64,000 nucleotides of DNA, taken from NCBI GenBank assembly GCA_022496185.1, contig WTXG01000075.1:94718-158717 (forward strand). Direction: 5' to 3'. This document shows, one piece after another, positions 44,293 through 55,533 of this stretch; positions within the stretch are counted from its first letter, which is position 1, and the number at the start of each line of letters is the position of its first letter. The notes beneath the pieces are model-generated. The model had not been told where the DNA came from, did no database searches, and saw only the letters and a list, made by a program, of their open reading frames with translations. This DNA comes from Multifurca ochricompacta. Its lineage: Eukaryota; Basidiomycota; Agaricomycetes; Russulales; Russulaceae. Made by a program: the position numbers and the translations under genes.

Positions 44293-47200
44293 TGGCTTCT
44301 TCGGATGTAGCCGCAACCGAAGAAGCGGATATATGTGCTGTTTCTGAGACTGACTCGGATGACTCAATCATATTTACATCTGCTTGTGAGATGAACAATA
44401 GTATTAGTGCTTCCTCTCATGTTCGTAGTAGGGTTCGTTTCTTGCTTGATAAAATTGAAAAAGAAGAAAAAATCGATTCCTGCACGTTACCAGTAATAAA
44501 TAAATACGATCAGCATTTCCATATTTACGTCACTCTCGAAGGACGAAACAAAAGCACCACTGTAGTGGCTATGATAGATTCAGGAGCAACAGCCATGTTC
44601 CTGGACTATAAGTTCGCCACCCAAAAGAAGATGCTTCTAGAACCATTGGAAAACTCGATTCGAGTACATAACATCGACGGCAGTCATAATATAGCCGGAG
44701 ATATTACCCACACGGTCACCCTTTTAGTCACTATAGGGTCAAGGGTAGAAAAACACCGATTCCTGGTCACAAGTCTAGGACCGGAAAAGGTCATACTCGG
44801 ACTTCCATGGTTAAAATACAGCAACCCTTCTATTAATTGGGAAAGGGGCGAAGTCACCCTGCAAGACTCCATTGAGAAAGACATCCTCATGGAGGACGAA
44901 AGCGACTGGTTTGCAGGAGTAGAGCAAATATCGGCAAATAGATTAGAATGCCGACAATTTGTAAAAGATGGAGTCTTGGACTGTACCACCGACGAATTAT
45001 GGTGTTGTGCAGGCTTCACTTATTCACAAGAAGCCTACGCAAAAGATTACCTAACTCGTACGGAAGGAAAATCTTTTGAAGATTTGGTACCTCCACCATA
45101 TAGAGACTTCGCACGGGTCTTCTCAGAAGAAGAATCCCAGAGACTCCCTCAGCACCAACCATGGGACCATACCATAGACATTGTGCCTGGGTCGAAGACC
45201 CAATGGAAAGCCAAAGTCTATCCCATGTCACCAAATGAGCAAGTAGAACTGGACAAATTTCTGGAAGAGCATCTCCAGAAAGGGTATATCGTACCATCTA
45301 AATCTCCGATGGCGGTACCTGTATTCTTCATAAAGAAAAAGGATGGGAAAATCCGTCTCATCCAAGACTACAGACCTTTGAACGATATTACTGTCAAAAA
45401 CAAATACCCACTTCCACTTGCAGTCAACATCATCAATCGACTTAAGGGTGCAAAGATCTTTACCAAAATGGATGTGTGATGGGGATATCATAACATCCGG
45501 ATAAAGGAAGGAGACGAATACAAGGCGGCGTTTTCCACCAACTGTGGTCTCTTCGAGCCACGTGTAATGTATTTTGGATTAACAAATAGCCCCGCCACCT
45601 TCCAGGGATTTATGAATTCCATCTTCTCTGACATGATCGCAAAAGGGGAAGTCGCTGTATACATGGACGACATCTTAGTCTTCTCACCAAATATAGAAAA
45701 ACATAGAAAAGATGTCAGAGAAGTCCTAAAGCGACTAGAGGAATACGACCTCTACTTGAAACCCCAGAAATGCGACTTTGATAAAGATAACATGGAGTAC
45801 CTTGGACTTATCATATCTGAGGGACAAGTCAGGATGGACCCTGGGAAGGTCCAGGTGGTCAAAGACTGGCAAACACCGAAAACCCTGAAAGAAGTCCGCG
45901 CCTTTATTGGCTTTGCCAATTTCTATAGACGCTTTATACAGGGATTCTCAATTATTGCCAGACCACTTCACGACCTGACAAAGAAAAATCAACCCTGGCA
46001 GTGGGAAAGACCACAACAAGAGGCTTTCGACGCCTTAAAAAGGAGATTCATTCAAATGCCTATCTTGGCAATCTATGATCCTGATCTCCCAACTCGGGTC
46101 GAAACAGATGCCTCGGGATTTGCCACTGGAGGCATATTATCCCAAAAACACACCGATGGCCTTTGGCACCCTATCGCCTTCTGATCGCAGTCAATGTCGG
46201 AAGCAGAAAGAAATTATGAAATATACGATAGGGAAATGCTCGGCATAATCCGCGCCCTAGAAGACTGGCACCACTTCTTAGAAGGGCTTCTCCAGTTCGA
46301 AATAGTAACGGATCACAAGAATATTGAATGGTGGAGATCCATGCGAGACCTCACCAGACGTCAGGCACGATGGGCTCTCTACCTGAGCAGATTCAATTTC
46401 ACGATCCAATACAAAAAGGGGCACCTTATGCAAGCAGACGCCTTAAGCCGATTTTCGGCAGACCAGGTGTTAGACAATGAGGACAACAAACAAGTCCAGG
46501 TCCTCAAGCCGGAACACTTTCTTAGTGCGGCACGGGCACATTATCGCCCACATAGTTCTCCCCTTACGGAACGTATCAAAAAGGCAGGAAGCAGGGAAGC
46601 AGAAGTCATAGAAGGATTAAAAACCCTTACCAAGACTGCTCCCAGCGCCTTGAGAGATGGTGTCAACCTTTGGGAAGAAGAAGATGGCCTAGTTTACTAC
46701 AAAGGGAAACTTTATGTACCCAACGTACCGGATCTCCGAAAAGACATTATTCGGGATTGTCACGATTCGGTTACAGCCGGTCACCCTGGTAAAAACGGGA
46801 CCATCGAGTTGGTATCACGCTATTATTGGTGGCCCAGAATGGCACAATATATTACGCGCTATGTCGAAGGATGCGACCGATGTCAGCGATATCGGATGGA
46901 TAAGCACCCAGTCGCCCCTCTGCAACCACTGGAAGTTCCAGAAGGACCCTGGCAAACGATCGGAGTAGATCTGATCACAGGGCTACCTTCCTCTTCCGGG
47001 AAAGATGCGATCCTAACAATAGTGGATCATTATACGAAGCAAGTGCATCTATTCCCAGTTACAAGTGGTATTACAGCAGATGGCGTGGGAAAAATATACT
47101 TCGACCATGTATTCCCTCTGCATGGGATCCCCAAAAGTATTGTCAGTGACAGGGGTCCCCAGTTTGCAGCAAGGACCATGCGCACCACCTTGAAGCGGTT

Positions 47201-47377
47201 AGGGGTGAACAGTAGTCTCACCACAGCCTATCATCCACAAGCCAATGGTATGACAGAGCGTAAAAATCAAGAAATAGAACAATATTTACGACTCTTCATT
47301 GGCAAGAGACAGGATGACTGGATCGAGCTACTCCCCACAGCGGAGTTCGTATTAAACACGAGGAAGTCCTCAGCAAC
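44292..47377 (+). pseudogene. pol: gypsy E pol, N-terminal part
   Basis: Protease VAMIDSGATAMFLDYKFA at about 44567; RT with [33 protein letters not shown] and YMDD at 45660-45671; RNase H VETDASGFATGGIL and SEAERNYEIYDREMLGIIRA; integrase zinc arm HDSVTAGHPGKNGTIELVSR, CDRCQRYR, core GVDLITGLPSSSGKDAILTI, SDRGPQFAARTMR and TAYHPQANGMTERKNQEIEQ. In-frame TGAs at 45477 (KMDV-R-WGY) and 46182 replace Arg. Cut at 47378 by gypsy D and resumed at 54819. Confidence 0.88.
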
Positions 47378-47954
47378 TGTTACGTCCGGTGTGAGACGTT
47401 CCGCACGACTTGTGCGACAGCTTCGTTCGGGTATTCGGATAAGAGACCAATAGGGCCTCTTGGAATATAAATGAATGAGTCAAAGTCAACGGGGCTGTTC
47501 CCGAGTGACAATGTTAAGCGGAAAGTGCCCAAAGCACTGAGACGATCGAGTCAGAGGGTTCAAGGGGAAGTCCGGAAGACAAACACCGATGTATTCAATA
47601 AGTCGAGTCTAAGGTCTACTGGGTAGCTATAGCGGACTTATATACGTAAGGCAGTGGGCGTCTACGAGATAAGGGTGTGGAGTCAAGTGGGCCCAAATAT
47701 CTGAAAGCGGAGGGCGTAAAGCCTGGCTTCTACTGATAGGGAATTAAGTAAGTGTCCGGTCGTATGATAAGGAGATAAGAGATAAGCGATAAACGTGTAG
47801 GTAAATATGTACAAGCAAACGAGTCACGAGGATGGATGAAGGGCATGTGACGGGTCCCACGATGGAGACGTAATCTGGTAGTGAAGCGTAGGTGGAAGGG
47901 AGGGGTTATCGTTGGGCAAGAAAAAGAATGTGGGTAGCGATGGGGTTCGTAACA
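47378..47954 (-). repeat. gypsy D 3' LTR
   Basis: 577 bp; on the minus strand TGTTACGAACCCC to GGACGTAACA, preceded by a GAAGAGGGGGTGA purine tract (plus 47955-47967). Confidence 0.92.
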
Positions 47955-47985
47955 TCACCCCCTCTTCTGGTTCTAGCAGTCCCGG

Positions 47986-49218
47986 CTAGAAACGACTCGT
48001 ACCGTCATCATCCTGAACCAGCTCCAAGTAGTCGTCAGCTACATTACGGTCATCCATGCGGTACGACTCCAACTCCTGCGGGCATGCGTGGGTACGAAGG
48101 AATCCATATGGGCCGCGCTGACCACATGCGCGGCACAAGTCGTAGACAGGGCAGTCGATCTCTTTATGCCCAGCGTTATGACGAAGACACTTGCCGCACC
48201 ATCCCGATGGGTTAGTAACCGTCGGGGCCACCCCTACTCGTCGAAATATGCAGTGTCGACTCCAGTGGAGATTGCTACGGCAGTGGCGACACCATTTGCA
48301 ATTGAGCGGGCAATTCCAACTGATGTGGTATCTGCTGTCACAACGCCAGCAGGTCTCTCCGCGGGGGTTTTCATGTAGACGTGGCATCTCGAGTCGATTC
48401 GGCAGCAGCGTCGGGGCCGCGCCTAAGGTTCGAGGGGGGAGGGGTCGCGCATAAGTGTCGGCGTACCTTTCAGCGATCGTTTGATATGCATCCCCTCGTT
48501 CTAGCCTCTTTCTGATCTCGACAATCTCCTGTTCCAACTGGAACATTCCGTTCGTAAGTCTGGCCATCATCTTCGCATGTTCTTTGTATTGCTGGTTCAA
48601 CGTCCTTCGCAGCGTGATGCTCTTCCTCAATCTCATGACTTCTGCCTTCAAGCGCGGGAGCCTCATGTCATTCATTACTTCGTCGATCGCGAAGGCGCGG
48701 CAGTCCTCCGCAGCAAGGTGACCCAACTGTTCATCGGTCAGCGTATGATGAAGCCGACCTGTGTACCTTTCATCCAAATATACGGGTGCCCCATAGACCG
48801 GCCCATCCTTTTTCATGCATCCTGCCACATCCATTCCTCCATTGGTGTAGTAAATGTACTTGGCGATGGCTGTGGTTCCGTCGGCCATGGTGATTTCTAG
48901 GGGGAAGTACATGGAGGAGTTGGGGTTGTTGGGAATAAAGGGAAATTCGGGGGCCTCATCGTCAATCTCTCCGTTGAGTAGGTCGTTGGGATGGGGTTCT
49001 TCACTGTGAGTGAAATCGTCGTTTGGGTTTGGGGATTGGTTCTTGATGCGGGCCTCCGCAGCGTCATAGTCGATGGGGGACGAGGGACGAGTGGATGGGT
49101 GAGCGGACGGGAAGTTTTCGGCAATGGTCATGGGGGAAGTAAAGGCGTCGATGGCAGCAGAGGCGGCGATGAAAGACATGATAGACTGTTCTGTGGTAGT
49201 AATTCGCTGGGGGAGCAT
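47986..49218 (-). CDS. gypsy D ORF3: intact coiled-coil, four-zinc-motif protein of unknown function
   Basis: 410 codons from ATG 49218; the start conserved in A and B is the Met at 49179 (MSFIAASAAIDAF). Residues 1-95 are low-complexity and acidic. 96-165 is a conserved block (MYFPLEITMADGTTAIAKYI, YTNGGMDVAGCM, GPVYGAPVYLDERYTGRLHH). About 188-245 is heptad-like helix. 290-303 and 310-323 are CX2CX4HX4C knuckles; 341-356 is CX2CX6HX4C; 362-379 is CX2CX11HXC; the tail is acidic. It begins 36 bp after pol on the same strand, probably on the genomic transcript. CCHC knuckles bind RNA or ssDNA in known families, so a nucleic-acid role is likely (inference). No membrane segment. Three copies in the window show it is a fixed part of the family. 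Confidence 0.88.
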   Translation of the reverse strand: MLPQRITTTEQSIMSFIAASAAIDAFTSPMTIAENFPSAHPSTRPSSPIDYDAAEARIKNQSPNPNDDFTHSEEPHPNDLLNGEIDDEAPEFPFIPNNPNSSMYFPLEITMADGTTAIAKYIYYTNGGMDVAGCMKKDGPVYGAPVYLDERYTGRLHHTLTDEQLGHLAAEDCRAFAIDEVMNDMRLPRLKAEVMRLRKSITLRRTLNQQYKEHAKMMARLTNGMFQLEQEIVEIRKRLERGDAYQTIAERYADTYARPLPPRTLGAAPTLLPNRLEMPRLHENPRGETCWRCDSRYHISWNCPLNCKWCRHCRSNLHWSRHCIFRRVGVAPTVTNPSGWCGKCLRHNAGHKEIDCPVYDLCRACGQRGPYGFLRTHACPQELESYRMDDRNVADDYLELVQDDDGTSRF

Positions 49219-49254
49219 ATACTGGGGAATTCAAGAGGTTCTGGGGCTGTTCTT

Positions 49255-52200
49255 TTAACTGTTTTTGGGCGCTTCTGGATGTCGGGTATGGAACTCCGTG
49301 ATAAGGGCCAGGGCAAAGATATCTCCGGCTGGTTCCCATGAGTTGTCAGAGGCTGGGAATCCCTTCCACTTAATCAGGTAATACAGTCTGCGCCCTCGGC
49401 CTTGTCGCTTCGAGTCTAGAATGCGTTCTACTTCCCACTCTTCTTCCCCGTCGATAAGGTCAGGAGGGGGTCTCGAGAAGTTTTCTCCATGTAGAGGTGT
49501 CTCTTTGTAGGGCGTAAGCAGTTTGGCATGGAAGACTGGGTGAATGCGCCATGTGGGGGGGAGCTCGAGTTGGTATGACACATCTGACAGCTTCCTTGTT
49601 ATCTTAAAAGGTCCGTGACGTCGGGGCGCTAACTTGGCGGTCGGATGTGACGTGTGGATGTTCTTCCCTTCCAACCAGACCAGATCATTGGTCCGATAAG
49701 GTGTGAACCTTGTGGACCTCTCAGCCAGGGTCTTTTGCGCCTTCAACAGGTTTTCATTGGCCGATTTCCTAATCTCCTCCCATTGGTCGATACGTTGTGT
49801 GGCTGAAGGGACATTCGTTGGCCTTCCTGTCCATGTGGCTCGGGGTGTCCATCCCATGATAAGCGAAAATGGGGAGTGTTTCGTGGTGCCATTGGGCCAA
49901 GAATTGTGGGCAAACTCTGCTGTCGCGAGCCAGTCAGCCCAATCATCCTGTCGTCCGTTGCACCAGAACCGAAGTACTGTTCGAGCCACTGGTTTGTTCT
50001 TTCCGACTGTCCGTCTGTCTGTGGGTGATATGCCGTGGAGATGTTCTGGGCGATATTCAGCGTTTTACAGAGCGCTCTAGCAAACGCAGACGTGAAGCGT
50101 GGGTCGCGGTCTGAAATGATCTTTTCAGGGAGGCCATAGTGTCTGTAGACGTGATCCAGATAGAGTTTGGCCACTCCTTCTGCTGTGATAGATTCGTTGC
50201 AGGGTATGAACAATGCCGCTTTCGAACAGTCGTGATCAGTGATGGTCAGGACTGAGTCGAAACCTCTGGAAGTGGGGAGTTTGACGATGAAATCCATGGC
50301 AATAGTCTGGAATGGTTGTGAGGTCGTCGGCGTAATCGGGAATGGTGCCGGTGGTTGCGGGTGCGTATTCACTTTGTTAGCCTGGCAGTCTGCACATCCC
50401 TTCACATATTCCTCCACATCCTTTTTCATATTTGGCCACCAGTAATCGCGTTTGGCAAGGCGTAAGTGTTGGCGATGCCAGGATGTCCTGCAGAGGGGAG
50501 GTCATGGTGAAAATGGATCACCCCCCTCTTAATGTTGTCGCCACCGGTGACAACGAGACGATCCCCGTCTTTCCACCACAAGCCGTCGACTTGTTTCAGG
50601 TTATGGGCCTCTACCCAGGATTGGCATAACTGCTGATTCATATTTTGCGACACTTGTGCCCATAGGTCCATGTCATGGAGGCTTACAACCGCTTGCTTTG
50701 CGAAAACCTCTTCTGGGAGCACAGTGATATCGCTATTGTCCTCTTTCCCATTACTAAAATCGGGTCGTCTTGACAGAGCATCTGCGCGTGCATTGCGACT
50801 TCCTGCAATATGTTTCAACACGAAGTTGTATTCTTCCAGCTCTAGGACTTCGCGCGCAACCCTTCGGCTATTTTGTGGGGTTCCTTCCAATAGAGTAGGT
50901 TGGAGTGGTCGGTATGAATGGTGGTCTTATGAGGTGTCCCCGCTAGGTATGGTCGCCAATGTCGTAGCGCTTTCACAATAGCAAGCAGTTCCCTGTCCCA
51001 GATATCATAGTTTCGTTCCGCGGGTGAGAATGTTTCCGAGTAGAAGGCAACTGGGTGAAGTAGCCCTCTTCATCCCTTTGATTCAGTACAGCTCCATTAG
51101 CAAAGTGGGACGCATCGACTTCGAGTTCAAAGGGCTTCTTCAGATCCGGCTGTAAGAGGACTGGTTCTGAGCCAACAATATCTCGGATCTGTTCGAAGGC
51201 CTGTTGTTGTTCTTCTGTCCAATGCCAAGGTACATCCTTCTTTAACAATCCATTTAGCGGTTGGGCGATCCCTGAAAATCCCCTGACAAATCGTCGATAG
51301 AAATTGCAAAACCCATGAAGGACCGCACGTCCTTGACACACGTAGGTGTGGGCCATTCTCGGATTCCTTGTACTTTTATGGATCCATCCGTACGTGTCCT
51401 CCTTCTAGGATAACTCCCAGATATCAACGCTTCGTTGTTCGAACGAGCATTTGGCCGGTTTAAGGTACAGATCGTGTTCATGTAGGATGTCTAGCACCTG
51501 GTGTACTCGCTTTCGATGATGGGTCAGGTCGTCTGTAGTGGCCACTAGTATGTCTCCATGTATACTACTACTTCGCCAGTAAGAATGAGGTCACGGAATA
51601 TGTGATTCATCATAGACTGGAAGGTGGCAGGCGAGTTGGTAAGGCCGAAGAACATGACGTTCGGCTCAAAGAGCCCTTGGTTGGTTTTGAACGCGGCTTT
51701 GCACTGGTCTCCCTCTTTGATCCGAATGTTATTGTAACCCCAACGGACGTCCATTTTGGAGAATAAGGACTTGTCTCGCATGTATCGATGAGCTCTGATA
51801 TGAGTGGCAGTGGATAGGTATTCTTTACAGTATGGGCATTTATCCGTCGGTAGTCTTGTACGGGTCGGAGTTTGCCATCTTTCTTCTTGATGAAGAAGAA
51901 TGGCGATGCATATGGTGACTTTGACGGCGGATATATCCCTTGGCAAGGTGTTCTTCGAGGAAGGTTGTGAGTGCGGTTGTTCTGCTGGGACAGTGGATAG
52001 ATTTTGCAGTCAATTGCTGCTGGGGTATCGGGCATGAAATCGATGGCGTGGTCCCATGGTCTCACAGGGGGAAAACGTTGCGATTCCTCCTCTGAGAACA
52101 CCTTCCAGTGCCGGTGGTACTCTCTGGGCACTACCTCTTCAAAGGTCCTTTCTGTATGCCCTTCCACTGCTTTCTGCGCAAGCTCTGATGCTTTGGTAGC

Positions 52201-52740
52201 GAAGCAGCAGCCTGGATCTTCCTTTCTTCTTCTATCCTTCGCACTGCCGAGTGTCGAGCCGCATAGTCGTACCCATTGACGTGATAAGACAGGGTAGGAA
52301 TCTTTATCCATGGTGGCATCGTCCAGTTGATCTTGGGCTCGAATGCAGCGAGCCAGGGGTATCCTAGACTAAATCTTCTCCACCTAGATTGGTGATTAGG
52401 AAGCGTAGACTTTCGTCTTTTCCCCTACTTGGACACTAAGGTCCGTGTAATGTGTGATTTTTCCTGCTTGATTGGCCGTTCCATCAATATTCCAGATATT
52501 CTTTTCCTGAGGGAGTGCCAGCATCCCTAACCCATGGTCTCGTCATCCGTAGGCTAATAAAATTGTCGGTGGCTCCTGAGTCGATCAGGATGTCACGATC
52601 GGCCGTCCTCTGTGTAGTTTCGAAATGCACTGGTATTTTCAAAGATTTGAAGCGACTAGTATACACAGAGGTTACATGTAGTGCTCGCGCCCAGGCCGAT
52701 GGGTCAGAGCCAGTTAAAAATCCTTTTTCGCGAACGCCTT
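49255..52740 (-). pseudogene. pol: gypsy D pol with chromodomain, frameshifted
   Basis: Minus-strand pieces: protease DILIDSGATDNF (52666-52484), LGYPWLAAFEPK region, RT from 52311 with [20 protein letters not shown] and LFSKMDVRWGYNN, catalytic site reading VVVYMETY because one base of GACGAC is lost (near 51560), RT connection and RNase H 51356-50973, integrase 50890-49743 (HHDLPSAGHPG, CADCQANK, DRDPRFTSAFAR, TAYHPQTDGQSERTNQW), and chromodomain WEVERILDSKRQGRGRRLYY then LIKWKGFPASDNSWEP, ending at 49255. At least six single-base frameshifts. Stops of the CGA-to-TGA type are rare, in contrast with gypsy B. Confidence 0.85.
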
Positions 52741-52745
52741 TTCCA

Positions 52746-54218
52746 CTAGGATGGCTCGCACTTCTTCACTTCCTTCATCATGTTGGCCCATATTTCCTGT
52801 GCCTTTTCCTCCTTTGTCGACGTCTTTTTGTCGACAGTTGGTGGGTTGTTGCGGACAGGTGTGACAGTTGCTTCTGCCGCGCGTACTCCCTTCTTGGGAC
52901 ATTCTTTTGACATATGCCCTTGTGCTTTGCAGCGAAAGCACCGTCCTTCCTTCATCAACGTCTGCCTCTCATCTTCTGTAAGGGCGACCCGTGCCCTGGT
53001 TCTGTCAGCAGAGGTATCCATTGCGTTCGGATCCCTCTGACCGGTGTGTGTGGGTTTAACTCCAAAGGCGGCCTTCCACTGGTCGCGGGTTTTTCCTTTC
53101 TTGGTGTCGACTCCGAAGCGGGTCTGGAAGTCGAGGTAATCCTGCTGCTGTCGTCGGGCAGCGTCGACCCACGTATCCCAGTCATTGGGATGGTGGAATT
53201 GGATAATGTTTTTCACCAGAGGGTTAGGCAGCCCTTGGGAGAAGAGGTCCAGCGTCGCCTCTTCGTCTGTGTCATAACCGGCCCTGTTGGCCAAACTCCT
53301 GAACTTTGCCACATAGGCGTCCAGTTCTCCTTTTTCCATTTTCAGGGCTTTCAATTCTCGGGCCGCCTTCTGCTTGGCCTGCCCATCCGTGTAGGCATCT
53401 TTGAACCGCTGGGCAATGGTTTCCCAAAGTCCCTCACTAGTGGTGCGACGCCCATTCTCAATTTGTTCGTTCAGCCACTCCAGCTGTTCCATGGTCCAAT
53501 CGTCTACGGCCTCCCCCTGTATCAGTGAGAGGAAGAGGTTGGCACGTTGGAAAGGATTAATAATTTGGGGAACGTCATGGTTGAAGTTTTTGAAAGTGGT
53601 AAACTCCAACATAAACTTTTTGCTCTGTGATCGATCCCCTGTAAATGTCTGTGGCAGTACACCTGACAAACGTCCTGATGGTGGGGGAATGTTTGGTGGT
53701 GCCGCTACTGGGGCTGGTGGGGCGGGGTCTGGAAGCTGGGCGGCAATGGTGGACATGTTCTGGTAAAACGGGGTGACGGTGTCGGTGGATTGTATAGAAA
53801 TCTGGGGAGTTGTCAAAGCAGGGGCTCTGGACGTGACAACTACGGGTGCAACTGGGGCTGTAGGCGACGCTAATACCAGTGCTTCTTCGCTATGTTCTTC
53901 TACGTACTCCTCTGGCTCGGAGTCCGTGACAATGGCCGGAGGATTTTCTCTCCACGGGCCTAGTCCGAATTCAGGTGGGGCAGGTCTGGTTGTAACCCAA
54001 GAGTGTCGACTGTCCGAGTATCGGATACAATACCAAACTCTTTTCTCTTCGTCGTATTCTACCGGTTGGTATCTTCCGTCGTGATAGACGTAGTATCCAA
54101 ACTCGGACTCAAAATCTTTCCAGGCGGCAGAGCCAAGTACTTGCTGTGAAAGATTATTCTCGTCTCTGCGTTCGATGAGTTCTTCCCTAAAGAGGGCCTG
54201 ACTGCGGCTGGAAGCCAC
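52746..54218 (-). CDS. gag: gypsy D gag
   Basis: 490 codons. Starts at GTG GCT TCC (54218); the first ATG in frame is about codon 146. N-terminal part conserved in the family (LIERRDENNLSQQVLGSAAW, RPAPPEFGLGPWRENPPAIV), Pro/Thr-rich linker, capsid domain (FTGDRSQSKKFMLEFTTFKN, LFSQGLPNPLVKNIIQFHHP), and knuckle CFRCKAQGHMSKEC. A frame change near 52765 replaces the last 15 or so residues (relatives end SEEVRAILVEKAFAKKDF, then stop). The GGATTTTTAA junction is at 52714-52723. Confidence 0.85.
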   Translation of the reverse strand: MASSRSQALFREELIERRDENNLSQQVLGSAAWKDFESEFGYYVYHDGRYQPVEYDEEKRVWYCIRYSDSRHSWVTTRPAPPEFGLGPWRENPPAIVTDSEPEEYVEEHSEEALVLASPTAPVAPVVVTSRAPALTTPQISIQSTDTVTPFYQNMSTIAAQLPDPAPPAPVAAPPNIPPPSGRLSGVLPQTFTGDRSQSKKFMLEFTTFKNFNHDVPQIINPFQRANLFLSLIQGEAVDDWTMEQLEWLNEQIENGRRTTSEGLWETIAQRFKDAYTDGQAKQKAARELKALKMEKGELDAYVAKFRSLANRAGYDTDEEATLDLFSQGLPNPLVKNIIQFHHPNDWDTWVDAARRQQQDYLDFQTRFGVDTKKGKTRDQWKAAFGVKPTHTGQRDPNAMDTSADRTRARVALTEDERQTLMKEGRCFRCKAQGHMSKECPKKGVRAAEATVTPVRNNPPTVDKKTSTKEEKAQEIWANMMKEVKKCEPS

Positions 54219-54224
54219 TGTGAG

Positions 54225-54501
54225 AGACTCGACTTGATGTTACGTCCGGTGTGAGACGTTCCGCACGACTTGTGCGACAGCTTCGTTCGGGTATTCGGAT
54301 AAGAGACCAATAGGGCCTCTTGGAATATAAATGAATGAGTCAAAGTCAACGGGGCTGTTCCCGAGTGACAATGTTAAGCGGAAAGTGCCCAAAGCACTGA
54401 GACGATCGAGTCAGAGGGTTCAAGGGGAAGTCCGGAAGACAAACACCGATGTATTCAATAAGTCGAGTCTAAGGTCTACTGGGTAGCTATAGCGGACTTA
54501 T
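54225..54501 (-). promoter_or_regulatory. gypsy D promoter, transcript start and self-primer site
   Basis: Minus strand: TATATAAG (near 54501-54494), AGACTCGACTT at 54470-54460, and AAGTCGAGTCT at 54235-54225, 2 nt after the LTR end. A perfect 11-nt complement in the youngest copy. Confidence 0.75.
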
Positions 54502-54813
54502 ATACGTAAGGCAGTGGGCGTCTACGAGATAAGGGTGTGGAGTCAAGTGGGCCCAAATATCTGAAAGCGGAGGGCGTAAAGCCTGGCTTCTACTGATAGG
54601 GAATTAAGTAAGTGTCCGGTCGTATGATAAGGAGATAAGAGATAAGCGATAAACGTGTAGGTAAATATGTACAAGCAAACGAGTCACGAGGATGGATGAA
54701 GGGCATGTGACGGGTCCCACGATGGAGACGTAATCTGGTAGTGAAGCGTAGGTGGAAGGGAGGGGTTATCGTTGGGCAAGAAAAGAATGTGGGTAGCGAT
54801 GGGGTTCGTAACA
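54238..54813 (-). repeat. gypsy D 5' LTR
   Basis: 576 bp, identical by eye to 47378-47954 except one A missing in the AAAAA run near its right end. Confidence 0.92.
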
Positions 54814-54818
54814 GCAAC

Positions 54819-55522
54819 GGATCATACCCCATTTGAATTACTCTACGGGTATACCCCGGACTTCACTATCCCCGTGGGACGTGCCACTGGCATCCCCAGT
54901 TTAGACCAACGCCTACAACAGTTACGTCTTGCCCGACGCGACGCAGAGGCAGCTATGAGGCTTAGCAAGACACGTATGACTCGTGATCTAGCTCAATCAG
55001 GGCACAATTTCCCAAACGAGGGAGATTACGTCTGGTTGCAGTCCAAAAACATTAAAATCCACCAACGGTCCCAGAAACTAGGTCCCAAACAGTTAGGACC
55101 ATTCAAAGTACTGAAGAAGCTTAGTGACCTGGATTACAAATTGGACTTGCCCCCTGCACTGAAAGTCCACAACATATTTCACGTGGACCGCCTCAGTCTA
55201 TACAAAGGCAACAACGTTAACGGGCTGATGCCCACACCACCAGACCCCATTACCATAGATGGTGAGGAAGAGTATGAAGTGGACCATATCAGAGACAGCA
55301 AAATGTTGGTCGCACACTCAAGTTCCTTATCCGATGGAAGGGTTACGGCGAAGGCGAAGATACGTGGGAACCGGAACGGAATCTAACCCATGCACAGGAC
55401 TCCATTCAGAAGTTCTACCACCAGAACCCAGGAGCTCCTAGGAAGATTGCCGCAATCCACTTCGCCACTGCCCCTTGGCAGCCCACACAACTCTATACGG
55501 CTTATGAGGACGTTACGCCCTA
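54819..55522 (+). pseudogene. pol: gypsy E pol, C-terminal part with chromodomain
   Basis: Resumes integrase with DHTPFELLYGYTPDFTIPVG, GPFKVLKKLSDLDYKLDLPP and VHNIFHVDRLSLYKGN. The chromodomain begins EEYEVDHIRDSK. A 1-nt frame change near 55305 is followed in the other frame by RTLKFLIRWKGYGEGEDTWE, then PERNLTHAQDSIQKFYHQN, ending at the TAG at 55520. Domain order and spacing are normal for a chromovirus. Confidence 0.85.
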
Positions 55523-55533
55523 GGAAGGGGTAA

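Larger units (their letters stand above)
47378..54813 (-). mobile_element. gypsy D, youngest gypsy-1 copy
   Basis: 7436 bp, LTRs 47378-47954 and 54238-54813, perfect duplication gcaac (47373-47377, 54814-54818) within the Ala-Thr codons of gypsy E integrase. The two LTRs look identical except for one A in an A-run (577 versus 576 bp), so insertion was very recent. Gag and ORF3 are each a single long open frame, but pol has several 1-nt frameshifts, and the RT YMDD site is destroyed by a 1-nt deletion. CpG content is high throughout. Confidence 0.92.

Noticed and set aside
47986..49218. ORF3 as an envelope (env-like) gene
   Set aside because: It has the right position but no signal peptide, membrane segment or glycoprotein pattern; its zinc motifs argue for a nucleic-acid role.
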